From Gammaproteobacteria bacterium (GTDB lineage Bacteria; Pseudomonadota; Gammaproteobacteria; SZUA-229): 5,205 nt of DNA. The DNA lies in the NCBI GenBank assembly GCA_030641945.1, contig DAOWLL010000165.1, positions 1-5,205 on the forward strand. Direction: 5' to 3'. The position numbers and the translations under genes were made by a program. The notes beneath the pieces were generated by a model. That model did no database searches and was not told where the DNA came from. It worked only from the letters and a program-made list of their open reading frames with translations. Positions 1 to 5,205 of the stretch are shown here, one piece after another. Position 1 is the stretch's first letter; each line of letters starts with the position of its first letter.

Positions 1-20
1 CCAGATCGCATTAATCGCGT

Positions 21-50
21 GGTGCAATACGCTTCGCTATTGCACCCTAC
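21..50 (-). repeat. REP-like palindrome with GTAG head
   Basis: The 9-base arms GGTGCAATA (21-29) and TATTGCACC (38-46) are perfect reverse complements around an 8-base centre, CGCTTCGC. Read on the minus strand, the hairpin is preceded directly by GTAG (47-50). A GTAG-type tetranucleotide followed by a GC-containing stem-loop is the layout of REP elements mobilised by RAYT (TnpA-REP) transposases. The element lies about 110 bases 3' of the DUF4124 gene, where REPs usually sit, and could stabilise or end that transcript. No transposase is in the window. Only one copy is visible, so calling it a dispersed repeat rests on its form, not on copy number. Confidence 0.6.
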
Positions 51-72
51 GTCTCTAGAACACACAAGTTCC

Positions 73-138
73 CTCTGCGTCCTCTGAGCTTCAGCGGTTA
101 CAAAAAGAAATCTTTTGCGCTCTTTGCGTGTTTTGCGG
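73..138. repeat. Degenerate 9-base periodic TGCG repeat, two blocks
   Basis: Two blocks of three related units lie 40 bases apart. Block 1 (73-97) reads CTCTGCGT, CTCTGAGC, TTCAGCGG. Block 2 (112-138) reads CTTTTGCGC, TCTTTGCGTG, TTTTGCGG. The TGCG-like cores start at 76, 85 and 93, and at 116, 125 and 134, so the period is 8-9 bases. The two blocks are separated by an A-rich linker (about 98-111). Intergenic strings of this CGCAAAGA/CGCAGAGG flavour are, as I recall, scattered through many proteobacterial genomes, but I know of no assigned function. The stretch is noncoding here and lies just 3' of the DUF4124 gene. Confidence 0.45.
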
Positions 139-156
139 CAAATATAAAGGCCATTC

Positions 157-639
157 TTATTTCTGGTTGCCCAGAATCTGATCCATCAGCTGCTGTTGCT
201 CCAGCTGTTTCTGATTCATGCCATCTGCCAGAGAAGAAGTCGTATCAAGCAAATCCTTCATGCCGCCTGGCGTATACGGGTTACCCGTCTTCATCACAGT
301 AGGCCCACTGCGTTTCTGTTCCGGCTCGTCTTCCACAACCTCGACCGCTTTAACGATATTTGTATTTGGTGTCAGCTCAATTAATTCAGCCTGCTGGGTT
401 TGAGGCGGTGGTGTATTGGTGAACTGCATGATACCGTGCTCATCGCGCCATTTATATACCTGGACTTTTTCATCGGTGGTGACATTGGTGAGATTTTTTG
501 GCGTCTTTGAGCGGTCATCAGACCCGCTAAAAATATCCAGGCCAAATCTTGCCGTTACACTACCGTCACCAATAAGAAACATCGGTATAATCGCGAGTAC
601 ACACAACACGATAATCATAGAAATGATGGTCGATTTCAT
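157..639 (-). CDS. Membrane-anchored DUF4124 domain protein
   Basis: This 160-residue protein has an N-terminal hydrophobic segment (about residues 5-23) after a single lysine. It is either an uncleaved anchor or a signal peptide, so the rest is probably periplasmic. Residues about 60-79 carry the DUF4124 signature: VYKWRDEHGIMQFTNTPP resembles the family pattern of YKW, then D-x-x-G, then an aromatic, then S/T-D/N-x-P-P. After it come an acidic stretch (about 100-108, VVEDEPEQ), a Gly/Pro-rich linker (about 112-127) and a glutamine-rich helical tail (about 143-160). DUF4124 proteins are common in gammaproteobacterial envelopes; their biochemical role is unknown to me and I assign none. The ATG start at 639 has an AAGGA ribosome site (minus strand, 650-654) at a spacing of 10. 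The gene is divergent from rpmE, and no clear intrinsic terminator follows it. Confidence 0.85.
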   Translation of the reverse strand: MKSTIISMIIVLCVLAIIPMFLIGDGSVTARFGLDIFSGSDDRSKTPKNLTNVTTDEKVQVYKWRDEHGIMQFTNTPPPQTQQAELIELTPNTNIVKAVEVVEDEPEQKRSGPTVMKTGNPYTPGGMKDLLDTTSSLADGMNQKQLEQQQLMDQILGNQK

Positions 640-687
640 GAACGTATCGTCCTTTCGGGAGTCAAATTTTCCATATTTGTATTATGT

Positions 688-720
688 AGCAAAAACATTG
701 GATTTTTGCTCTGATATCAG
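688..720. repeat. Abutting inverted repeat and 10-base palindrome between divergent genes
   Basis: AGCAAAAA (688-695) and TTTTTGCT (703-710) form a perfect 8-base inverted repeat around a 7-base spacer. It is followed at once by the perfect palindrome CTGATATCAG (711-720). Both lie between the divergent DUF4124 and rpmE genes, upstream of the rpmE promoter. They could be operator sites for a dimeric regulator. If DUF4124 is transcribed from the weak promoter candidate at 724-751, the inverted repeat would form a hairpin in its 5' leader. The stem is AT-rich and lacks the GC core of an intrinsic terminator. The symmetry is plain in the sequence; any function is inferred. Confidence 0.4.
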
Positions 721-723
721 CAC

Positions 724-751
724 ATTATCGCGCTAATCCGGTGCTTGCCAG
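724..751 (-). promoter_or_regulatory. Possible weak sigma-70 promoter for the DUF4124 gene
   Basis: On the minus strand, CTGGCA (746-751, 4 of 6 matches to TTGACA) lies 16 bases from GATAAT (724-729, 5 of 6 matches to TATAAT). Transcription would start near 717, inside the palindrome at 711-720, giving a leader of about 78 bases. Its -35 box overlaps the -35 box of the stronger rpmE promoter on the other strand, which would make the two promoters compete for RNA polymerase. The match is weak, and the AT-rich DNA nearer the gene could hide a better one. Confidence 0.25.
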
Positions 752-773
752 TAAGCAGGCTTGGAGGTAGAAT
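745..773 (+). promoter_or_regulatory. Sigma-70 promoter of rpmE with GC-rich discriminator
   Basis: TTGCCA (745-750, 5 of 6 to consensus) and TAGAAT (768-773, 5 of 6) are separated by the ideal 17 bases. The start of transcription is expected near 780, giving a leader of about 42 bases before the rpmE ATG. The bases just after the -10 box are GGCGCGCC (774-781), a fully GC discriminator. GC-rich discriminators are a known mark of promoters repressed by ppGpp and DksA in the stringent response, which suits a ribosomal protein gene. The stringent control itself is inferred. Confidence 0.75.
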
Positions 774-795
774 GGCGCGCCTTTTTGAGATGTTT

Positions 796-813
796 CCCTG
801 TTGAACAGGGAGG
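796..813 (+). promoter_or_regulatory. rpmE leader hairpin overlapping the Shine-Dalgarno sequence
   Basis: CCCTGTT (796-802) and AACAGGG (804-810) are exact reverse complements around G803, which allows a stem of 5-6 pairs with a small loop. The 3' arm contains the start of the ribosome site AGGGAGG (807-813), so folding would hide part of it. That site lies 8 bases from ATG 822 but only 2 from the in-frame ATG 816, which supports 822 as the true start. Ribosomal protein leaders often use this kind of masking for feedback control, and I recall L31 leader RNAs being proposed in gammaproteobacteria. Whether this one is such a leader is not shown by the sequence alone. Confidence 0.5.
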
Positions 814-821
814 AAATGAAA

Positions 822-1034
822 ATGAAACCGGAAATCCACCCGGACTATAAAGACTTAAACGTGACATGCAGCTGTGGTAACAGCTTCCAGACACGTTCCA
901 CCCTTGGTAAAGACGAGTTACAGGTTGAAGTGTGCTCACAATGCCACCCGTTTTATACCGGAAAACAGAAAATTCTTGATTCTGCAGGCCAGATCGACAA
1001 GTTCCGCAAACGCTTCGGTGGCGGCAAGTCCTGA
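822..1034 (+). CDS. rpmE: 50S ribosomal protein L31 (bL31), zinc-binding form
   Basis: This 70-residue protein has the usual length and layout of bL31, a large-subunit protein that helps bridge the two ribosomal subunits. It opens with MKPEIHPDY, like MKKDIHPKY in E. coli. The four zinc-binding cysteines of the C+ form are present at C16, C18, C38 and C41 (CSCGN and CSQCHPF), followed by the conserved FYTGKQK and a basic C-terminus ([10 protein letters not shown]). Because zinc is needed by this form, many bacteria carry a second, cysteine-free copy used in zinc shortage; none is seen here. The ATG at 822 is chosen over TTG 801 and ATG 816 by homology and by ribosome-site spacing. It has its own promoter (745-773), and a strong terminator begins 27 bases after its stop, inside the next gene. 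Confidence 0.97.
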   Translation: MKPEIHPDYKDLNVTCSCGNSFQTRSTLGKDELQVEVCSQCHPFYTGKQKILDSAGQIDKFRKRFGGGKS

Positions 1035-1048
1035 TCGACCAGCGACTG

Positions 1049-1891
1049 ATGCTGAATCTGAAAAAAGGCGCTTACTGGCGCCTTTTTTTATGCCTTGCTT
1101 GCATCTTTCCAGCATCAGCTCATGCTGAAACAGCCTGCCCCGCCCGCCAGCAGGTCGAACTCGCCCAGGTCAGATACGTACATGATGGTGATACCGTTCA
1201 TCTCGAAGACGGCCGAAAAGTACGCTTGATCGGCATTAACACACCTGAACTCGCAGGTGATGATATGCCCGACCAGGCCTATGCCCGGGAAGCGCGTGAG
1301 CTATTAAAAGCGGCCATTTCCTCCCATGGTAATCGCGTTGGCCTGGTCTATGGTGCTGAACGGCATGACCGTTACAAACGCACACTGGCCCACCTGTTTA
1401 CGCCCGATGGCGAAAATTTACAGGCACGCCTGCTGTTGCAGGGCCTGGCTGCAGCCATTGCACATCCACCCAATGTCGCTTTTTCCGAGTGTTATGCCCG
1501 GCAGGAACAAACTGCACGCTGCGAGGGCGCCGGGATCTGGTTGAACCCAGAGCAGGCCGTTATAAAAGCTGCCGACCTCGATGCTGGAAGCAGGGGTTTT
1601 CACCTGGTTACGGGTAAAGTCGAGCATATCAGCCAGACAGGCAAAGGCGTCTGGATCTTTATGTCAGAACTCATGCTTGGCATTCACAGTGAGAATCTGC
1701 CTTATTTCGACCAGGCAAAGCTACTTTCTTTGAGTGGAAAGCAGCTGACGGTACGGGGATGGCTGCAACCAGGAAGCAGTAATCAGGCAAAAAGAAAATT
1801 TCGCCATGGCAGAACGGTCAAACACTACATGCGCGTGCGTCACCCGTCAGCGATCGAAATAAATCCGTTGGGTGATGAAACGAAATGTTAG
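1049..1891 (+). CDS. Exported staphylococcal-nuclease-like (thermonuclease family) protein
   Basis: This 280-residue protein starts with a classic signal peptide: basic residues K5, K6 and R11, a hydrophobic core at about 12-22, and a probable signal peptidase cut after AHA (residue 26). The SNase domain spans about residues 38-165. Key residues align with staphylococcal nuclease: D46 and D48 in HDGDT (metal site), R59 (R35), E67 in NTPE (the general-base E43), and R111 in DRYKR (R87). N64 replaces the usual aspartate D40. The mature protein should cleave DNA or RNA in the periplasm or outside the cell, using calcium. The remaining residues, about 185-272, look like a beta-rich C-terminal domain I do not recognise by name. 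Cysteines C30, C148, C158 and C280 could form disulphides. The start lies 14 bases after rpmE and has no clear ribosome site, which suggests translational coupling. The rpmE terminator lies in its first codons. Confidence 0.92.
   Translation: MLNLKKGAYWRLFLCLACIFPASAHAETACPARQQVELAQVRYVHDGDTVHLEDGRKVRLIGINTPELAGDDMPDQAYAREARELLKAAISSHGNRVGLVYGAERHDRYKRTLAHLFTPDGENLQARLLLQGLAAAIAHPPNVAFSECYARQEQTARCEGAGIWLNPEQAVIKAADLDAGSRGFHLVTGKVEHISQTGKGVWIFMSELMLGIHSENLPYFDQAKLLSLSGKQLTVRGWLQPGSSNQAKRKFRHGRTVKHYMRVRHPSAIEINPLGDETKC
1061..1089 (+). terminator. Intrinsic terminator of rpmE, inside the start of the nuclease gene
   Basis: GGCGC (1067-1071) pairs with GCGCC (1078-1082) around the loop TTACTG. 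The stem is flanked by six A on the left (1061-1066) and seven T on the right (1083-1089), so the A and T runs can lengthen it to 11 pairs. This is a textbook Rho-independent terminator, 27 bases after the rpmE stop codon. It lies wholly within codons 5-14 of the nuclease gene: the stem encodes basic and aromatic residues of the signal peptide, and the T run encodes hydrophobic ones. Its A/T symmetry means it could also stop transcription from the other direction. The nuclease and anything below it would then need readthrough or a promoter inside rpmE; I saw no such promoter. Confidence 0.8.
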
Positions 1892-1942
1892 AATATCAGC
1901 CTTTGTTAATATACAAGACCCGCCCTGAAGGCAGGAAACTGG

Positions 1943-3196
1943 ATGTCATCACGTTACAAACAACAGGCACTTGATTATCATGCCGGCCCGAGGCCGGGGA
2001 AAGTCGGCACCCAGATCACTAAACCCTGCATCACCCAGCATGACCTTTCACTCGCTTATACGCCGGGTGTCGCCGAACCTTGCCTGGCAATCGCCCGCGA
2101 CCATAGCGCAGTCTATGATTACACCACAAAAGGCAACCTGGTCGCCGTCATCTCTAACGGCACTGCCGTTCTGGGCCTGGGTGACATCGGGCCCGCAGCC
2201 AGTAAACCGGTGATGGAAGGCAAGGCTGTATTGTTCAAGGCTTTTGCCGATATTGATGTCTTCGATATCGAGGTCAATACAAATAATCCGCATGAGTTTA
2301 TCGAGACAGTGACGCGCATCGCACCGACATTTGGTGGTATCAATCTTGAAGATATTGCGGCTCCTGCATGCTTTGAAATCGAAAAAGCCCTGATTCACGA
2401 ACTCGATATTCCGGTATTTCACGATGATCAGCATGGAACAGCTATTATCGTTGCCGCTTCCCTGCTCAAAGAAATCGAAATCCAGAACAAGAAAATCGAG
2501 CATGTGCGCGTCGTTTGCCTTGGCGCCGGCGCCGCCGGTCTCGCCTCCATGCATTTGCTCAAGGCACTGGGCGCGAAAGACGAAAACCTGTTCATGATCG
2601 ATCGCAGCGGCGTTATTCACAGCGGCCGTGATGATCTGAATGAATACAAGCAGGAGTTCGCCCTGGAAACACCATTGCGAACACTTGGCGAGGCCATCAA
2701 TGGGGCCGACGTGTTTATCGGTGTTTCCGGCCCTGACCTGCTTGCTCCGGAACTGCTTGCCAGCATGGCTGAGCGGCCCGTTATTTTCGCCCTGTCAAAC
2801 CCGGACCCTGAGATCCTGCCTGAACTGGCGCACAAAACCCGCAACGACCTGATCATGGGCACCGGGCGCAGCGATTACCCGAACCAGGTAAATAACGTCC
2901 TCGGCTTTCCCTTTATCTTCAGGGGTGCACTGGATGTACACGCAAAGTGCATCAACCAGTCGATGCAGCTGGCTGCGGTGCATGCACTGGCTGACCTGGC
3001 TCATAAACCTGTACCGCGTGAAGTACTGCAAGCCTATAATCTGGATACCCTGGTGTTCGGGCGCGATTACATTATTCCAAAACCACTGGATCCGCGCCTG
3101 ATTGATACTGTCCCGCTCGCCGTATCAAATGCAGCGATTGGCAGCGGTGTTGCCCGCAAATTTCCCGCAGATGCCGCACACAAGCAGGCTGTTTAA
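1943..3196 (+). CDS. Malic enzyme, MaeB type, single-domain (oxaloacetate-decarboxylating malate dehydrogenase)
   Basis: This 417-residue cytoplasmic enzyme should convert malate to pyruvate and CO2 while reducing NAD(P), linking the citric acid cycle to pyruvate and NADPH supply. Catalytic residues are in place: Y39 in [12 protein letters not shown]94 in MEGKA, and the metal ligands E136, D137 (NLEDI) and D161/D162 (FHDDQHGTA). The nucleotide-binding Rossmann half starts at [10 protein letters not shown] (about 190-199) and is followed by GVSGPD (260-265), ALSNPDPE (283-290) and the conserved [21 protein letters not shown] (311-331). It is MaeB-like but lacks the roughly 330-residue phosphotransacetylase-like domain of E. 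coli MaeB. Its full N- and C-terminal segments make it a natural short form rather than a broken gene. NADP or NAD preference cannot be read with certainty. The ATG has an AGGA site (1933-1936) at spacing 6. A 51-base gap separates it from the nuclease gene, so co-transcription is possible. Confidence 0.95.
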   Translation: MSSRYKQQALDYHAGPRPGKVGTQITKPCITQHDLSLAYTPGVAEPCLAIARDHSAVYDYTTKGNLVAVISNGTAVLGLGDIGPAASKPVMEGKAVLFKAFADIDVFDIEVNTNNPHEFIETVTRIAPTFGGINLEDIAAPACFEIEKALIHELDIPVFHDDQHGTAIIVAASLLKEIEIQNKKIEHVRVVCLGAGAAGLASMHLLKALGAKDENLFMIDRSGVIHSGRDDLNEYKQEFALETPLRTLGEAINGADVFIGVSGPDLLAPELLASMAERPVIFALSNPDPEILPELAHKTRNDLIMGTGRSDYPNQVNNVLGFPFIFRGALDVHAKCINQSMQLAAVHALADLAHKPVPREVLQAYNLDTLVFGRDYIIPKPLDPRLIDTVPLAVSNAAIGSGVARKFPADAAHKQAV

Positions 3197-5100
3197 TAGC
3201 CACGCGCCCTGGCCGAGTCAGCACACATCTCCGCCACCCGGGTTTGCAGTATTTCTGCTGTGATGATTTCGGGATTTTGCGGTGATGAGATCGTCAAATC
3301 AATCCTGGATCGAATGCCGTTAATGATTCGCCACAGAATGAATCCCTTGTGGCGACTGAATGCACTTCCCCATAAGCCATAGAGACACATCGAAATCACC
3401 GGCACCGGTGTACGCTCGATGATACGCTCTATACCCGATTTAAAATTATTCATCACACCATCGGCCGTTAATCTGCCTTCCGGAAAAATACAAACGATAT
3501 CGCCATCCTGCAAAGCCCTGTCAACTTCATCAAATGCTGTTTCCATTAATAGCTTGTTCTCGAACCGGCCCGCAATTGGAATTGCACGCGCGGTGCGCGA
3601 AATGAATTTCAGCAGCGGCAGGTTATATATCTTGTGGTACATAACAAAGCGCACGGGTCTGCGCACGCAACCGGCGATAATCATCGCATCGACATAGCTC
3701 ACATGATTGCAGACAAGCATAGCCGGACCTTCATCCGGTATATTCTCAAGCCCTTTCTTGCGCACATGATAAACCGAGTGTATGAGTATCCACACCAGGA
3801 AGCGCATGAGGAATTCGGGAACAAGGGTATAGATATAAAGCGCAACAGCAGCATTCAGAATCGCAACAATTAGAAATAACTGCGCAATCGTGACGCCGGC
3901 ACCGAGCAACACGATTGCCATTACCGCTGACAGCACCATCAACAGCGCATTGAGTATGTTATTACCCGCAATAACACGCGACAGATGTTGCTGATCGCTG
4001 CGTTGCTGCACCAATGCAAATAACGGCACGATATAAAAACCACCAAATACACCGATTAACACCACGTCTGCAATTACCCTGATACTGCCATCCTGCTGCA
4101 AGAACGCTGCGAGCCCAACCAGTTCAGTACTGCCCAGCACCGGTTTTGCCAGAAACAAATCAATCCCAACCAGCGTCAGCCCTATCGAACCATATGGCAC
4201 CAGGCCTATTTCTACTTTCTGTCCCGATAACCAGTTACATAATAATGAACCGGAACCAATGCCCAGGGTAAACAAGGTGAGCAGCAAGGTGACCACCTGT
4301 TCATTACCTCCCAGCATCAGCTTGGTGTAGTTAGGCAACTGAACCAGGTAGGTTGCGCCCAGAAACCAGAACCATGAAATCCCGAGTACGGACAGAAACA
4401 CGGTGCGGTTGCTATGTATAAAGGCGAGGTTGCGCCATGTTTCAGAGAAGATGTTCCAGTTTATTTTCAGCTCAGGACAGAGTGACGGTGTCCTCGGTAT
4501 TACCAGGCTGGAAACATATCCGAGCACCGCAATAACAACGAGCACGATTGAAACCAGAACGCGGCCATCTTCATGCGCAATCAACAGTCCACCCACCATG
4601 GTGCCAATCAGTATGGCGACAAAGGTACCCATTTGCACCAGCGCATTACCGGCAACGAGCTCATTGTCATCGAGGTGCTGTGGAATGTAGCTGTACTTGG
4701 CCGGACCAAACAAGGTCGACTGCGCGCCCATCAAAAAAAGCAATGCGATCAACAGGTAGAGTTCACCCGTACTAAATGCCCAGGCTGCACACAACATGAT
4801 GAAAATTTCCAGCATCTTGATACGCTGCATTGAAAGCGACTTATCGGTCTTGTCAATCAACTGCCCGGCTGTTGCCGACAGAATAAAGAAAGGCAGGATA
4901 AACAGGCCCGCACTCAGGTTGGTCAGGGTATTGGTATCTGCACTACTGAACTGGGCACCCTGGAAAGCAATCAGGATAATTAGCGCGTTCTTGAAAACAT
5001 TATCGTTGAATGCACCCAGAAACTGGGTGATAAAGAACGGCAGGAAACGCCGCTCTACCAGCAGGCGGGGCTGACTATCAGGCTCCTCCTGCTTGCTCAT
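3193..5100 (-). CDS. MFS transporter (LplT-like) fused to PlsC-type 1-acylglycerophosphate acyltransferase
   Basis: This 635-residue two-domain membrane protein begins with an MFS half (about residues 18-440) rich in hydrophobic segments, with the motif FLGAFNDNVFKNAL near residues 28-40 that is typical of LplT-like lysophospholipid transporters. The C-terminal half (about 440-600) is a PlsC-family acyltransferase with the catalytic H466 and D471 in NHVSYVD, FPEGR at about 539-543 binding the phosphate, IPIAGR at about 507-512, and a proline-containing block near 565-579. The likely job is to flip or import lysophospholipid and re-acylate it on the inner membrane. Related proteins of over 1100 residues add an acyl-ACP synthetase (the Aas arrangement); that third domain is absent here. 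ATG 5100 is preferred, with GGGG about 6 bases upstream; a GTG at 5112 would add four residues. It probably follows the upstream gene in an operon. Substrate is inferred. Confidence 0.9.
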   Translation of the reverse strand: MSKQEEPDSQPRLLVERRFLPFFITQFLGAFNDNVFKNALIILIAFQGAQFSSADTNTLTNLSAGLFILPFFILSATAGQLIDKTDKSLSMQRIKMLEIFIMLCAAWAFSTGELYLLIALLFLMGAQSTLFGPAKYSYIPQHLDDNELVAGNALVQMGTFVAILIGTMVGGLLIAHEDGRVLVSIVLVVIAVLGYVSSLVIPRTPSLCPELKINWNIFSETWRNLAFIHSNRTVFLSVLGISWFWFLGATYLVQLPNYTKLMLGGNEQVVTLLLTLFTLGIGSGSLLCNWLSGQKVEIGLVPYGSIGLTLVGIDLFLAKPVLGSTELVGLAAFLQQDGSIRVIADVVLIGVFGGFYIVPLFALVQQRSDQQHLSRVIAGNNILNALLMVLSAVMAIVLLGAGVTIAQLFLIVAILNAAVALYIYTLVPEFLMRFLVWILIHSVYHVRKKGLENIPDEGPAMLVCNHVSYVDAMIIAGCVRRPVRFVMYHKIYNLPLLKFISRTARAIPIAGRFENKLLMETAFDEVDRALQDGDIVCIFPEGRLTADGVMNNFKSGIERIIERTPVPVISMCLYGLWGSAFSRHKGFILWRIINGIRSRIDLTISSPQNPEIITAEILQTRVAEMCADSARARGY

Positions 5101-5113
5101 ATCCAACCCCACA

Positions 5114-5205
5114 TCACTTCAGCTGCCGGCCGGCCGTTGCCGGTGTATCCATCTCGCCTGCAACGGTTCGCTTAGGCAGGGCTACAAGACTGTCGGACTC
5201 GGGGA
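5114..5205 (-). CDS. C-terminal end of an unidentified protein (partial, runs off the window)
   Basis: One minus-strand frame stays open from the window edge to a TGA at 5114-5116, giving 29 residues; the other two minus frames are closed in this stretch by TAG or TAA. The tail reads roughly SDSLVALPKRTVAGEMDTP and then a short A/G/R/Q stretch ending in K. It has the mixed charged, low-complexity look of a disordered C-terminus. I do not recognise the family. The stop codon lies 13 bases from the preferred start of the transporter-acyltransferase gene (and overlaps by only a few bases with, or sits beside, its alternative GTG start), so the two are probably one transcription unit with coupled translation. 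No terminator or promoter is visible between them. With only 29 residues the reading could be chance. Confidence 0.5.
   Translation of the reverse strand, partial: PESDSLVALPKRTVAGEMDTPATAGRQLK

Noticed and set aside
103..116. Inverted repeat AAAAGA/TCTTTT as a terminator for the DUF4124 gene
   Set aside because: The 6-base stem has a 2-base loop, almost no GC pairs and no proper U run, so it would not make a stable terminator.
416..736. Plus-strand open frame (106 codons) opposite the DUF4124 gene
   Set aside because: It is antisense to a gene with a clear domain, anchor and ribosome site. It runs across the AT-rich intergenic region and encodes nothing recognisable.
801..821. Upstream starts for rpmE (TTG 801, ATG 816)
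   Set aside because: L31 proteins begin directly with MK-x-x-IHP, matching ATG 822. The AGGGAGG site is too close to 816 and lies downstream of 801.
1886..1942. Possible extended -10 promoter (TGT plus TAATAT, 1905-1912) before the malic enzyme gene
   Set aside because: The -10 box matches only 4 of 6 positions and no acceptable -35 box lies 16-18 bases upstream. It could still be a weak start, but I cannot support it as a feature.
2048..2620. Long minus-strand open frame (190 codons) opposite the malic enzyme gene
   Set aside because: It lies wholly antisense to a strongly conserved enzyme, has no visible ribosome site, and its translation shows no recognisable domain. It is a shadow of the codon bias of the real gene.
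5125..5134. GCCGGCCGGC palindrome near the right edge
   Set aside because: It falls in the apparent coding end of the upstream partial gene, in GC-rich codons, and nothing else suggests a binding site or terminator.
1..5205. Search for a defence, mobile or otherwise new multi-gene system
   Set aside because: All sizeable genes fall in familiar housekeeping or envelope families in an arrangement seen in gammaproteobacteria. There are no CRISPR repeats, tRNA genes, integrases, transposases or toxin-antitoxin pairs.

Overview
The window reads as an ordinary chromosomal housekeeping segment of a gammaproteobacterium with a mid-range base composition (roughly half G+C by eye). The grounds are the C16/C18/C38/C41 zinc-binding form of ribosomal protein L31, a MaeB-type malic enzyme, an LplT-like/PlsC fusion of the gammaproteobacterial kind, a DUF4124 protein, and the gene order rpmE - exported nuclease - malic enzyme. 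From memory, Pseudomonas aeruginosa has a similar order around PA5049-PA5046. I cannot name a genus.

Layout. Positions 1-156 hold no gene. They contain a REP-like hairpin with a GTAG head, and a stretch in which TGCG-type tetranucleotides recur about every 9 bases in two blocks of three. Positions 157-639 (minus) encode a membrane-anchored DUF4124 protein. A 182-base divergent intergenic region (640-821) carries an AT-rich inverted repeat, an abutting 10-base palindrome, a good sigma-70 promoter for rpmE with a GC-rich discriminator, and a short leader hairpin that overlaps the rpmE ribosome binding site. The plus-strand run then reads rpmE (822-1034), an exported staphylococcal-nuclease-like protein (1049-1891) and a short, single-domain malic enzyme (1943-3196). 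A long minus-strand gene (3193-5100) encodes an MFS transporter fused to a PlsC-type acyltransferase and converges on the malic enzyme gene; the two stop codons share TTAA. At the right edge is the C-terminal end of another minus-strand gene (5114-5205), probably co-transcribed with the fusion gene.

How the parts relate. There is no sign of a defence system, prophage, insertion sequence or CRISPR array, and no clear new multi-gene system. The genes serve translation (L31), extracytoplasmic nucleic acid breakdown (nuclease), central carbon metabolism (malate to pyruvate) and phospholipid handling (transporter plus acyltransferase). The most interesting signals are regulatory. The intrinsic terminator that should end the rpmE transcript is embedded in the signal-peptide codons of the nuclease gene, so that DNA does two jobs. 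The rpmE leader looks able to mask its own Shine-Dalgarno sequence.
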